The translations under genes and the position numbers were made by a program. A stretch of DNA of 64,000 nucleotides, from NCBI RefSeq assembly GCF_963678635.1, contig NC_087064.1, forward strand, positions 75,234,213 to 75,298,212. The letters run 5' to 3'. Every line of letters begins with the position of its first letter. The stretch's first letter is position 1. This stretch comes from Symsagittifera roscoffensis. Taxonomy: Eukaryota > Xenacoelomorpha > Acoela > Convolutidae. Positions 10,556-21,997 of this stretch are shown one piece after another. A model generated the notes under the pieces. It was given only the letters and a program-made list of their open reading frames with translations. It was not told the origin of the DNA and did no database searches.

Positions 10556-13398
10556 TCCAAATGTTTGATTTCCTCAAGCTCATACTTTTTTTTCATCATC
10601 TTTTGGCTGTGTTCTTCAAATGAAAAACTTCCATTTATTATCAGTCGTACGGATCAGTTTCCTTAAGTTCAGTGGGACTTGTACATCTGTTTTTTCACAG
10701 TTTTCCTGGCTACCACTAATTTTTAGACTTCTCGACATGAATGTGTTTTGTTTCTGTCCATTGATCAAGATGTTTTAAAGTTAAGCTAGTTTTCTGAAAT
10801 AATTGAAATTGTTAAAAAACCAAAATAACCCTAAGCAAATTTTATTTTAATAGAAAACTAAAACAAATTGATTAAAAAAGATGTCCAGCTAATTTCCTTT
10901 CGAATTTGCTTTTTGGAGAACATTTTGGTAGCTATGTGCTTTAACTACTGTTTATTGGGTTTATTTATAAATAATTCTTTTGTTCTCGAGAAATAACAAC
11001 AAGGCGTTTCAACTTTTTTATTTGTACACAATGGACCTAGAACAGATTGTGTTATAATACAAAACTATTTGTTTTCCTAGGAAACTTGCATCCGATTGAG
11101 CTCTTTTTGGTAACACTTAAAGTACATAACAATGGCAAATTAACAGCATAAGAACAAATTGCTTTATTTTTGGTGCGCAACTTGTCTTCGAGATTGTTAT
11201 AGTTATTTTACTCCTATCTTCTTTCATCCAATATCAGGTTCTACAAATAGCTATCAGGATGGATTGAGAGATATATCATTTTAAAGCCCTTACACTTGTG
11301 TTGACCTTTCAACTGTTCCAAAAAAAACTGTCACGTCGAGACAAACTGGTTAAAAAATTAAACACTGTCTGATTTTGAGCAAGTACCGTTTGTTTTATGA
11401 AAATCGCTAAGCTAAATAAGCTACGAGAAAATTTAATTAAAAAATTTACGTTTTTGTTGCAATTAATTGTGGTACTGTCATTTACTCAAACGAGTTAGAG
11501 CCTTTTTTGGGATTAAGAGTCCAGTATTTTGCAATCCAACTCTCATAAAATTTTGCTCCTTTTCGTAAAACTTTCGCTGGTTATCATCGGCAGTTTGTAA
11601 GGGTGTGTTCAATGTTCATAACGCTTTTCATTTATGGTTAGTGTAGACTCACTTCAGGCGCACATTGCGCATATAGAATGACGACGATACCTTATCTCCT
11701 TGTCGGATTTACGATATCGGCAAAACGCAAAGTTTTATTTTTTAACGCGTTTTTTGTATTTTATTTCCTTATTTTTGTTTTTTTTTGCCTATCAAAATGT
11801 GTTTGTGCCGTTTTCTCCTCTGTGCTCTCAAACTGCAGGTTCACCTCAATGTAAATTTTTTGTCAGTCAAATGAAGCTCAATTACTGCTCTCTCAGAAAG
11901 GTTTTAAATTGAAACACCTCACTTTTTGTAAATTTCGAAAAAGACATAAAGTGTAATTCTTGAGGTTGAAACAATTAAATCAATTTTAGAAACCCGGATA
12001 TATACGTTATTTCATCCTAATTTTTTGAACGAAAAATGTTTTTAAGATGAAAGAGCTAGTATGTATACACAAATTTTTCCATGAATAAAAAAAGGTTAAT
12101 CCAAAAAAAACATTTCTTTCAGAATTTTACTACCGCTCTATCAGCTGTCAGTAGGCTGTTTGCTATCTTTTGATCAAATTCATGCAATCTTAACTCATTG
12201 CCGACGTTCTTAAAAGAGTTGGAAAGAACCTTGGCGAAGAGTTGTTTCTTTTTGAAACCAATTGTACGTACCCCTCAAAGATTATTCGTAGGGTCTCTGT
12301 GAGATAACATATTAAACGGTCATACTTCAAAAAAAGTTTCTCGTTGTTGATAAAACGAGTCTGAGCTTTTTTTACTTATTACCTGCAATAGTGGAGATTG
12401 AAATTCAATGTATGTTTTTGCAGTTCAGGGGCCTTCATGATCTGACTTTTTAACGCTTACATATCAAATCAATTTTATCACGCTAAAAACTATAAATTTG
12501 CAAAGAAACCAATTTTTTCACGAATTTTTTTTGCTTTAGAAATAGTTCTCTCCAAATCCCTACAGTCTGTAATTTTTCTCAATCTTAGTTTTCAATGAAA
12601 GGTTTAACAAACAAGTCATCTGTTGTTGCCAGCTAAATGGAGGTTTTGAATTACAAAGTCTTTGCCGAATTTGATCCGTTTGTATTTTTTTATGGAGACC
12701 GATTGTTTGACAGACCAATTTTTTAGCATAAAAAGAGAAAAAAGAGTCTTTTAGTATATCAAAACGCAATAAAGTGATGCATGATTGATTCAAAAAACTC
12801 AAAAAGACGCTCAGTCGTCGGCCAATTAGCGGCAAAACAAAAACTTATGCGCACAATAACCTTCGTGCCGAATAGAAGTACTGCGGAGCAAGCGCAGCGG
12901 AGTCTGCTAAAAGATTGGTGTGCAAAAAAACCGGTCTGCACAAATCCCTAGCATCTTTTTCTTTAAAAAATTGCTTTTATATTTTACGCCCAGCCCGCCA
13001 GCTACAGTTATACCACTGAAAATGTGGGCAAAGAAAAGATTCAAAACTTAATATCAATTTTAAAAACTTGAATTTTTCGAATCCATTTTTTGCCTAATTT
13101 TTTTGTGGTGTAATTGTAATTGTCGGGCAAAATTTAAAGTTAAAATTCAACTCAAAATGAAAACAGGTCAAAGGTCGGATTAGTGGTTTAAGTACATGCC
13201 TTTTTCCCTGTGCATTTAAAATTGTCAAAAGAAGATTTGGGCGTTGAATGGTCTAAAATAACGGAACCTGCCGACCTCTTTTAGCAGTCCTTTCTCAAAG
13301 TTTTGACGTAGTTGAAAAACTGTGGATTTGCAAAATGTAAATTGGAGATGGTGGGCGGATTCCTATCAAGCTCGACGATGAGAAAAATGATTTTAAAC

Positions 13399-13811
13399 CA
13401 GGGGCGGATCTAGGATTTTATCGAGGGGGGGGGGCGGATTTTCAAAAAATTTTCGAAAATTTTAATGACCTTATTTTTTTTAGGTCGACCAAATTGTTTT
13501 TTCGAGCTCTCCCAAAGCACTGTTTTGACCGTATTTTGGCCAAATTTTTTGCGCCGGAGGCAAAATTTTTAAAAAACAGGCCAAAAAAGGCGTTTTTAGG
13601 CACTTTTTGGAAAATTTTGACCAAAAAATTGCATTTTTTCGGCGCCCCCCCCCCCTCAAAATTAGTATATATTGGCGCCAACGGCGCCTTTAGAAAAATT
13701 TTAGGGTCGATCGGCCAAAAATGGATTTCTTAAAAAGTATCAAAGGGGGGGGACCCTTTGGGTCGGCAGGGGGTCGAATCCCTGAGGGGGGGGGGGGGGC
13801 GTCCGCCCCTG
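13399..13811. mobile_element. Non-autonomous hAT-like element
   Basis: A 413-bp element whose ends read CAGGGGCGGATCTAGGATTT on the left and, in complement, CAGGGGCGGAC on the right. It is flanked by the identical 8-bp sequence TTTTAAAC (13,391-13,398 and 13,812-13,819). CAGGGGCGG termini with an 8-bp target duplication are characteristic of hAT elements. The interior holds long G and C runs and 'ccaaaaaa' stretches, and no transposase. The open frames predicted here are internal to the element. Confidence 0.88.
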
Positions 13812-13819
13812 TTTTAAAC

Positions 13820-14573
13820 GAAGATTTTGGTGAAAATTTGCCACCAACTCTTAATTTCTTAATTTCCACCAATTCATTTTTATTAATCGAATATTCATTT
13901 ATGCAAGAAATGGAAAAAGCTCACGATACATTTTTATTTTCGGTTTTTAATTGACTAACACTTTTTAAAAATCATGCTACAAAGCGTGATTTTGAAAAAA
14001 AAACGTGCTTGTCATTGGAATCAAAATTTAAAGCTGTCTTGTGAGCTCTCTCCCGTTTTGAGCGTTTAATAAATGTTGGTAATTTGAGTGTTTCCGACAA
14101 AATGTGACAAAAGGTGATCAGTAAAAATCGAAACATTTGAACAATTGATTACAATATCTTAAACGACCACGCTTCATTGTCTACTGCTAATGTATACAAA
14201 GACAAACATGCAACTCACAAAATCATTAATTATCTCGTCGAGAACGCTTGTCTGTTTCCTGGAATATTCTGATCTACAATATCTTACCAGATACAATGAC
14301 GGCCCATAGTTGTCATCCTTTTGTTTGTTATTTTAACTGAGAACTTTCATTTGTTGTTACCTATAGTCGAGTTTACAGCTTTTCTCTCTTGCAGTTTTGA
14401 TCTCTTGCTGTACAATTTTAAGATCTTTTCGCTGATCCTTTATTTCAAACATATTTGAATTTGATATAGCCGAGAAGTTTAGCTGTGTGGCTTTCCTGTA
14501 TTTGATTGTCTGGATTTGTCATTGATTGCTATTTCAAAGCATCTTTTTGGGAAGAAAACCCTCAGTTGGGGAT
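13820..14573. other. Upstream region of the transgelin-like gene
   Basis: Non-coding sequence ahead of the ATG at 14,574. It probably holds the promoter and 5' UTR, but I see no unambiguous TATA box or initiator, and a further 5' non-coding exon cannot be excluded. Confidence 0.4.
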
Positions 14574-14706
14574 ATGGCCAACAGGGTTCCAGGGTACGGG
14601 GACTTGGTGGATCGACAGGCCAAGATGCAGTCCAAGTACTCTCTGGAAGTGGAGCAGGTGGTCAGAGTCTGGATGGAGATGGTCACTGGGCAGCCAGTGA
14701 TGCCAG
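14574..14706 (+). CDS. Transgelin/calponin-like protein, exon 1
   Basis: The gene encodes an actin-associated protein of the transgelin/Mp20/calponin family. This exon starts at ATG 14,574 and reads MANRVPGYGDLVDRQAKMQS, matching the family N-terminus (MANRGPxYG...), then the start of a calponin-homology domain (VVRVWMEMVTGQPVMP). Conserved coding stops at CCAG/GCAAGC, a GC splice donor, leaving one base. This matches exon 2 at 37,576 in phase. Together the three exons give 133 + 264 + 206 = 603 bases, that is 200 residues and a stop, the usual transgelin length. The intron is 22.9 kb and contains the satellite and retroelement copy 1. A true GT donor is not available at this point. Confidence 0.85.
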
Positions 14707-15400
14707 GCAAGCTCTAACGCAGCATGATTGTCATTATAATGTCAACAATTTTTTTTTCATTGGAAAAAAAAACAACAAAAAAGTACAGAACTCGAAAATA
14801 TGCAGTTTTTATTTGTCAGCTTCGGTTTTGTGGGGTGGGAGATTTTTATATAAATAATGGAATGGCAAGGGGTGGTAGACATGGGGATTGGGAGGCCGAT
14901 TGTTAAAGTTAATATAACTTAATTGAATGAATTTTAATAAGCTTTACCTAAGTATAGTTCAAAAACCAACCCCCTATCGAATTATTTCATTCCCTTTTGT
15001 GTGCTTGAATTTTTTCCCAGCGAGCAATTTTGCAAATAAATTGACGAAAGTTATAGAAATGATATCTGTGCGCTCGTTGGTGCAATGTTGGTGGTGTAGT
15101 GAATGCATTTATTTATTTTGTCGTACAGACTCAGGGTAGAAAGCCAAAAGTTTCAAAGCGAGCTCTCAATAAGACAAAAACCTTGTATAGTGAGAAATGT
15201 GACAAAAAATGCCGGATTTTGTCTTTTCGAGTTGTGGTGGCTTTGAATCTTTCGGCTTTTTACCCTCTATCTTTTTAGTCCAAATGTGTATCTGAAATTG
15301 AGAAAAATTCTCAAAACTCAAAACTAACTTTGCACACCCTCCTTTATAAAACAAATGAGAAGAACCTCAATTTTTCGGAATAACTACATTTTTTCATTCA
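14707..15400. other. Transgelin-like intron 1, proximal part
   Basis: Non-coding intron sequence between the GC donor and the satellite array. Short frames here have no protein-like character. Confidence 0.5.
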
Positions 15401-17980
15401 TTTTCTATTATTTTTTATCGGTTTTTTACGATTAAAATTTTCAGTTTTTTATCTGATTTTCTGTCGGCTTGATTTCCACGAAACAGTTGTGAGCTACGTT
15501 GTTCACTGAAAGCTATTTTCGCTGTGTTGGGATTTTGGTGGTCTGAATAATTTTCAATTTTTAAAGAAAAAATGGTTGTAACTTTTTACAATATTTCTAC
15601 CGTTACAGAATCAGTCACTAAGTTTTCAGCAAATTAGTTCTTTTATTTTTATCGGTTTTTTACGATTAAAATTTTCAGTTTTTTTATTGATTTTCTGTCG
15701 GCTTGATTTTCACGCACTAATTGTAAGCTACGTTTTTCACCGAAAGATATTTTGCTGTGTTGGGATTTTGGTGGTCTGAACAATTTTCATTTTTTAAAGA
15801 AAAAATGGTTGTAACGTTTTACAATATTTCTACCGTTACAGAATCAGTCACTAAGTTTTCAGCAAATTAGTTCTATTATTTTTATCGGTTTTTTTACGAT
15901 TAAAATTTTCAGTTTTTTTAGTGATTTTCTGTCGGCTTGATTTCCACGCACTAATTGTGAGCTACGTTGTTCACTGAAAGATATTTTTGCTGTGTTGGGA
16001 TTTTGGTGGTCTGAATAATTTTCATTTTTTAAAGAAAAAATGGTTGTGACGTTTTACAATATTTCTACCGTTACAGAATCAGTCACTAAATTTTCAGCAA
16101 ATTAGTTCTATTAATTTTATCGGTTTTTACGATTAAAATTTTCAGTTTTTTTTATTGATTTTCTGTCGGCTTGATTTCCACGCACTAATTGTGAGCTACG
16201 TTGTTCACTGAAAGATATTTTCGCTGTGTTGGGATTTTGGTGGTCTGAATAATTTTCATTTTTTAAAGAAAAAATGGTTGTAACGTTTTACAATATTTCT
16301 ACCGTTACAGAATCAGTCACTAAGTTTTCAGCAAATTAGTTCTATTTTTTTATCGGTTTTTTACGATTAAAATTTTCAATTTTTTTATTGATTTTCTGTC
16401 GGCTTGATTTCCACGCACTAATTGTGAGCTACGTTGTTCACTGAAAGATATTTTCGCTGTGTTGGGATTTTGGTGGTCTGAATAATTTTCATATTTTAAA
16501 GAAAAAACAGTTGTAACTTTTTACAATGTTTCTACCGTTACAGAATCAGTAAATAAGTTTTCAGCAAATTAGTTCTATTAAATTTATCGGTTTTTACGAT
16601 TAAAATTTTCAGTTTTTTTATTGATTTTCTGTCGGCTTGATTTCCACGCACTAATTGTGAGCTACGTTGTTCACTGAAAGCTATTTTCGCTGTGTTGGGA
16701 TTTTGGTGGTCTGTATAATTTTCATTTTTTACAGAAAAAATGGTTGTAACTTTTTACAATATTTCTACCGTTACAGAATCAGTCACTAAGTTTTCAGCAA
16801 AATAGTTCTATTATTTTTATCGGTTTTTTACGATTAAAATATTCAGTTTTTTTATTGATTTTCTGTCGGCTTGATTTCCACGCACTAATTGTGAGCTACG
16901 TTGTTCATTGAAAGATATTTTCGCTGTGTTGGGATTTTGGTGGTCTGAATAATTTTCATTTTTTAAAGAAAAAACGGTTGTAACTTTTTACAATGTTTCT
17001 ACCGTTACAGAATCAGTAAATAAGTTTTCAGCAAATTAGTTCTATTAATTTTATCGGTTTTTACGGTTAAAATTTTCAGTTTTTTTATTGATTTTCTGTC
17101 GGCTTGATTTCCACGCACTAATTGTGAGCTACGTTGTTCACTGAAAGCTGTTTTCGCTGTGTTGGGATTTTGGTGGTCTGAATAATTTTCATTTTTTAAA
17201 GAAAAAATGGTTGTAACTTTTTACAATATTTCTACCGTTACAGAATCAGTCACTAAGTTTTCAGCAAATTAGTTCTATTATTTTTATCGGTTTTTTTACG
17301 ATTAAAATTTTCAGTTTTTTTATTGATTTTCTGTCGGCTTGATTTCCACGCACTAATTGTGAGCTACGTTGTTCACTGAAAGATATTTTTGCTGTGTTGG
17401 GATTTTGGTGGTCTGAATAATTTTCATTTTTTAAAGAAAAAATGGTTCTGACGTTTTACAATATTTCTACCGTTACAGAATCAGTCACTAAATTTTCAGC
17501 AAATTAGTTCTATTAATTTTATCGGTTTTTTACGATTAAAATTTTCAGTTTTTTTATTGATTTTCTGTCGGCTTGATTTCCACGCACTAATTGCGAGCTA
17601 CGTTGTTCACTGAAAGATATTTTCGCTGTGTTGGGATTTTGGTGGTCTGAATATTTTTCTTTTTTAAAGAAAAAATGGTTGTAACGTTTTACAATATTTC
17701 TACCGTTACAGAATCAGTCACTAAGTTTTCAGCAAATTAGTTCTATTATTTTTATCGGTTTTTTACGATTAAAATTTTCAGTTTTTTTATTGATTTTCTG
17801 TCGGCTTGATTTCCACGCACTAATTGTGAGCTACCTTGTTCACTGAAAGATATTTTCGCTGTGTTGGGATTTTGGTGGTCTGAATATTTTTCATTTTTTA
17901 AAGAAAAAATGGTTGTAACTTTTTACAATGTTTCTACCGTTACAGAATCAGTAAATAAGTTTTCAGCAAATAAGTTCCCT
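15401..17980. repeat. Satellite: 11 tandem units of about 234 bp
   Basis: About eleven head-to-tail units with a period of 233-235 bp. The landmark ATCGGTTTTTTACGATTAAA begins near 15,416, 15,651, 15,884, 16,119, 16,352, 16,586, 16,819, 17,053, 17,286, 17,521 and 17,754. Each unit also carries CTGTCGGCTTGATTTCCACG, GCTGTGTTGGGATTTTGGTG and TCTACCGTTACAGAATCAGT. The first unit is the most diverged, and others differ by single bases and short indels. No open frame spans a unit. The array lies in intron 1 of the transgelin-like gene. Confidence 0.95.
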
Positions 17981-18182
17981 TTATTCTCATAGCCTTGAGG
18001 CATAAACAGCCAGGATTACAGTGATGTCTAAATTTTGTGTGGTTCCATATAGTTTTTTTTCAATACTGACATCGTTTTTAATATTGCAATAGAAAAACAG
18101 AGTTTCGGCGGAAATCAAATACCTATAGTTTCCGGTGTACTCCTTTGATTTCGATTACTGAAAAGTTATTTTAGATTCTCCG

Positions 18183-18592
18183 TGAGTTAGGACCGATGTG
18201 GTTAACTCATAGAGTAATTTAGGATAGGGTACACCGTCTGCTCGTCACGCTATCTTTTTTTCGGCCGGATAGATTCGTGCAACTTCTTAGTCTAATACCG
18301 ATCCTAATCTTACTCTTATACTATCTAGTCTCAGGTTGTTTAACTAGTCTCTGCTAGGCTCAATAGATCTAGGGTATACTGGTTTATTGCGGCTGCTGAA
18401 GTTCCTTTGGAGAGGCAACTAATTTCTAAGTTAAATTCAAATCTCTCTGGTGCTGAAATTACAAGTAATTTCAGCACTTACAAATAAGTGGGTTGTTAGT
18501 TAGATGGATCATGATTGGTTAATATTAAATACTTTACAGTGGTAAAATATCTAATTTATCCAATCATAAAATGTAGTTTAGATCAGGTTCCA
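18183..18592 (-). repeat. 3' LTR of retroelement copy 1
   Basis: A 410-bp LTR. On the element strand it starts TGGAACC and ends AACTCA, so both ends are TG...CA. It contains a perfect 12-bp hairpin with a CAAG loop (18,450-18,477), an AATAAA polyadenylation signal on the minus strand (18,383-18,388), CCAAT-type motifs and a TATAAG. The inner end on the plus strand (TGAGTTA ... TAACTCA) is a further 7-bp inverted repeat. The polypurine tract just inside it is weak (CGGATGGT on the minus strand). Confidence 0.95.
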
Positions 18593-20185
18593 ACCATCCG
18601 GGTTTTACAGAGTTTTTTAGAATAGTCTTTCTGCAATTCAATGGATGGGTGATGGACGTTGGTATTTGGCGAACATCATATTTCTTCTGGGTTCTCTTGT
18701 TAGAGAAGTTCCAGGTTCAATCGCTGTATCTTCTCATGAAAACGACTGGGTTTTCGCAACAAACTCAAATCTGATTTCAGAATGGTTGGCTATGACAGGT
18801 TTTTCTGTTTCATGTAGAGAACTTCTTTTGGGTTGACCTTGTCTGGGAATGGCGTGGAGATTGTGCGTGGAGGGGATGCCTGGTTACTCGGATCTGTACG
18901 TATACTTGAACATCGAGGTGGTCATTGGTCTAGTTCAATGAAGTCCTTTTCTGCGAAGTCAAGTCGTACTCTAAATCCTTTGAGTTGTGATTGTGGGCGG
19001 CATATTGATTGTGGTTGGCCATTTTTTTTCGAGTGTAGTGGGGTCATTTTGTCTTTGGATGTTCGTCTTTGGTGTTGTATGCTGATCTATATACTGCATG
19101 GTGTAATTTACATTTTATAAAATTTTTATTAGTTTGGTGTTTTAATTATGATTTTGGTTAGTTGTTTTCACAAAAGCTTTTTTGTTTTAGTTCGGTTATT
19201 TTGAAGAGTTACTCACCCTTGAGTACCTCTTATTAAAAATAGGAGGGTGGTCACAAAGCGTGGATGTAGCGCGGTGGGTTAGGCCGGCTATAGAGCATGC
19301 TCAGGACGTCCTCTCTGGTGGGTTAGGCCAGGAGTGGGAGTATGATTTCGTGCGGTTTCTGTGAGAGGTCCTGTTATGTGACAACGTTTTATGTTGGGTT
19401 TATTGTGGTTTTTCTTATGTTTCGTTGGTTGTGTCCTTTTTTCAAAAATCAAATTGTTTTTGGTATGGGTTTGTCTTTCGACTTTTTTTTGTTTTATTAT
19501 TTCTTTCTTAGACTTTATAATAGTCTTCAAAAGAATAAATTATCCAGTTTTAAACTGGGTTAATCCAGTTTGGGTACCGTTGGTTTCCTTTTCTTAGTCA
19601 TGCTGTTATTCTATGTTTTGTGGTGTTTAGTAAGCTGCATTGGTTAGTTTTGTTTAGTATTTAATTCCTTTCCAACCGGGTTAAAGGAAAGTTAGAAACG
19701 TGTTATCGTGTGTTAGAGTTGTTGAGTGTGAAAGCTTGAAACTGAAATTCATTATTTAAACAATTCTTCGTGGGCGAGCTGTGCGAGTTTGGATAGAATT
19801 TTTGTGCGAGTGAATAGAAATATCAAAAGGTTAGTACTGCATTTTGGTTTTATCAGTTTACTACATAGAATTTCAATTTTACTGCTAGTTTTTGGGAAAA
19901 ATTAAGTTACAAATTTTCATTATTATGAGATTTACTGCTTGTGGGGAAACAATTTATAAATTAATTTACTACATTGGTATGAATTTTATTTAATTTAGCT
20001 GGTGCAAAATAATAATAGAGTTTTGAACAATTTGAAGAAGTTTTCTATTTTTTATTTTTCTTTTGTGTATTTTGCAGATGATCGTGGGATGAAGACTAAA
20101 AACCTAAATAAGACATGGATAAAGAATGGTTAGTTTTTTAATTTGAATTTATTAGTTAAGAATATGTATAAATTATACTTACCTG
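18593..20185 (-). other. 3' non-coding region of retroelement copy 1
   Basis: About 1.6 kb between the last ORF and the 3' LTR. The segment 18,850-18,995 is identical over 146 bases to 43,938-44,083 of copy 2, while flanking sequence differs at many positions. A Lys/His-rich frame of 80 codons (19,288-19,530, minus, TTG start) is open in both copies but has no ATG, so I do not call it a gene. Just after the ORF8 stop the minus strand reads CAGGTAAGTA, a perfect splice-donor consensus. Confidence 0.5.
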
Positions 20186-21997
20186 TTAGTCGTCGGGGAA
20201 AAAACCGTGGGGGAAGATGTCGTGTATTATGTCGGAATTAGTTAGTAATTTTGCTAGTATGCGAATGATGTTTTTAGTTTGAAGCAGTGGCCAAAGCAAT
20301 TGAAGTGCTTTAATGGTTTTTAGTTCTTCAGTGCCAACTGCAAACTCATAAGGTGTGTTTTGGATGAGATTATATAATTTGTGATTGTATTTAGTGTTGT
20401 GGATGAATTCTAATATCGGGATTTCTATAGGTTGAATAAATTCATGTGGGATAAGGAAGGGTCTGGATTCTTCTGCATTGAAGGTCTTTGTGATCTGTGT
20501 ACAAAAAATATACATTTGGTTTATGGGATCATAATTGCGAAGAATACCGTGAAGGTTAGTATCTTTGATGCAATATGTGAAGTTAAGAAAAAATGGTGAA
20601 GTGTATTTAGAGTTAATAAAATGAAAACGGTGGTGTGGTTGTCTTGATGGAGTGTGTAGATCAAAGTGATTTTGTATGAAGCGATAATATGTATATGTGT
20701 GGGTTTGTTTAGTGCGTAACATAATGTCGTGTGAGCAGTGGAAATCTCGTTCATGTGGTGCAAGGAAATGAAAGGTTAGTGAAAATAATTGAAATTTTTC
20801 TTTAAAACTTTCGTAAGCTTGTGTGTCGGTTAGTGCTTCAGAAATGATGTGATCGAATTTGCGATCAAATATATTGAGTGTAAATACATATGGTGTTTTG
20901 ATGAAGAATTTTTCTGTGATTTGTGGGTTAGCGAAACGGTCATCATCTAAAAATTGGTCTTGGTTAGCTCGGATGATGTTATGATCGTAATATTCTAGCG
21001 TATATTCGTTAGCTCGGGGTGCAGTGTATGTTTTTAGTGACTTTTTATATCCTATATAAGTAAATTGTCTATGTGTTAGTTGTGTAGTGAGTCGATATAG
21101 CATATCTTGATTTCTTTCTATATCGATGTGAGTATTAGATAAAGGTAGGCAAAGGGGGTTAGTAAAATGATAATAGGATGTCCAATGAAGTGTAGGCATT
21201 AAAACTTGTTCATCTACAAAACTACGTGTGTCGTTAGTGTCGTTAGGGGTGTTCAAAGTATACTGTGGAAATGAGGGTAAGGTGATGGCTAAAAAATCTT
21301 TCGTGTTACTGTGATTTGGATGATTAATATATTCACGGGCTGTTCCTGGTTTTGTTGGAAATGGATGGTTTGGGAATTTTCTTTTGAAAGTGCGGTAAGC
21401 TTTATTAGTGCTAATTGATGATTCGGTGGATGTGGATGATGGTGCTTATGATGCGATATAAGCTGAAGAGGGTGTAGGAGTAGGTGGGTTTGATGATTCT
21501 ATTGTGGATGAAATCTGGTTTATAGTGGGGGTGTCAAGGTGGAATGGTTGTTGTTGTAGGGTGATAAAATTATCTAGTTTTTGGGAGATTTGGGGGGTGT
21601 CTGGAGAATTGGATGATCGGTCTGAATGACGTGAAGAGTAGGTTGGGGTGACTTGTGAAGCATAAGAGGGTGTAGAAATGGATGGGAGTGGGTTATTTGG
21701 TGGGATTGGTTGAAAAGGGGGTTTTGAAAAAACTGAGGGGTTGGTTTGAAAATTATTGGATGGAGATGGTTCAGAGTCTGCAAATTCATCAGGGGTTTCA
21801 ATATTTGGGTTATTGAGTTGTGAAATGGAGTATAAAACTGAGATATGTGAATTAGTGTCTGAATTCATGCCTGATGTTATATTATTGGTTGGGAAATCGG
21901 GTGACGGGAAAGCAAAAAGTGGAATTATTGTAATTGGAGTGTTGAGGTTGGTTGGGTGGGAATTTGAGCGGTGTAGGGATCCAAGTTGTCGGCTCAT
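20186..21997 (-). pseudogene. ORF8 of retroelement copy 1, interrupted
   Basis: Counterpart of the 602-aa ORF of copy 2. It opens at 21,997 and is cut by a premature TAA at about 21,446; the frame then continues to the normal stop at 20,186. Pieces of 183 aa and at least 356 aa remain readable. The N-terminal third is Ser/Pro/Thr-rich and the remainder appears globular. I recognise no family. Confidence 0.8.

Larger units (their letters stand above)
8237..13398. other. Intergenic region between ABCA and transgelin-like genes
   Basis: About 5 kb without a supported gene. It is AT-rich, with frequent stops in all frames. It contains a decayed interspersed repeat (about 9,900-10,160), a MITE-like element at 10,190-10,378 and a 36-bp duplication at 10,484-10,555. 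The short open frames at 11,700 and 12,560-12,940 have no protein-like features. Confidence 0.6.

Noticed and set aside
13442-13954. Several open frames around 13,442-13,954 on both strands
   Set aside because: They fall within or overlap a non-autonomous hAT-like element and consist of low-complexity sequence.
15401-17980. Regular repeat array that might suggest a CRISPR
   Set aside because: The whole 234-bp unit is repeated with no unique spacers, and the context is a eukaryotic intron. It is a satellite.
18645-19120. Plus-strand open frames next to the 3' LTR (also 43,730-44,207), with protein-like composition and conserved in both copies
   Set aside because: They lie antisense to all other element genes, in two different frames, and the second lacks an ATG. 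The strongest conservation is at nucleotide level and covers only part of them. Kept as a finding about the conserved block rather than as genes.
19288-19530. Lys/His-rich 80-codon minus-strand frame in the 3' region of the element (also 44,376-44,618)
   Set aside because: It is open in both copies but has only a TTG start and no motif. Two related copies are too few to claim coding.
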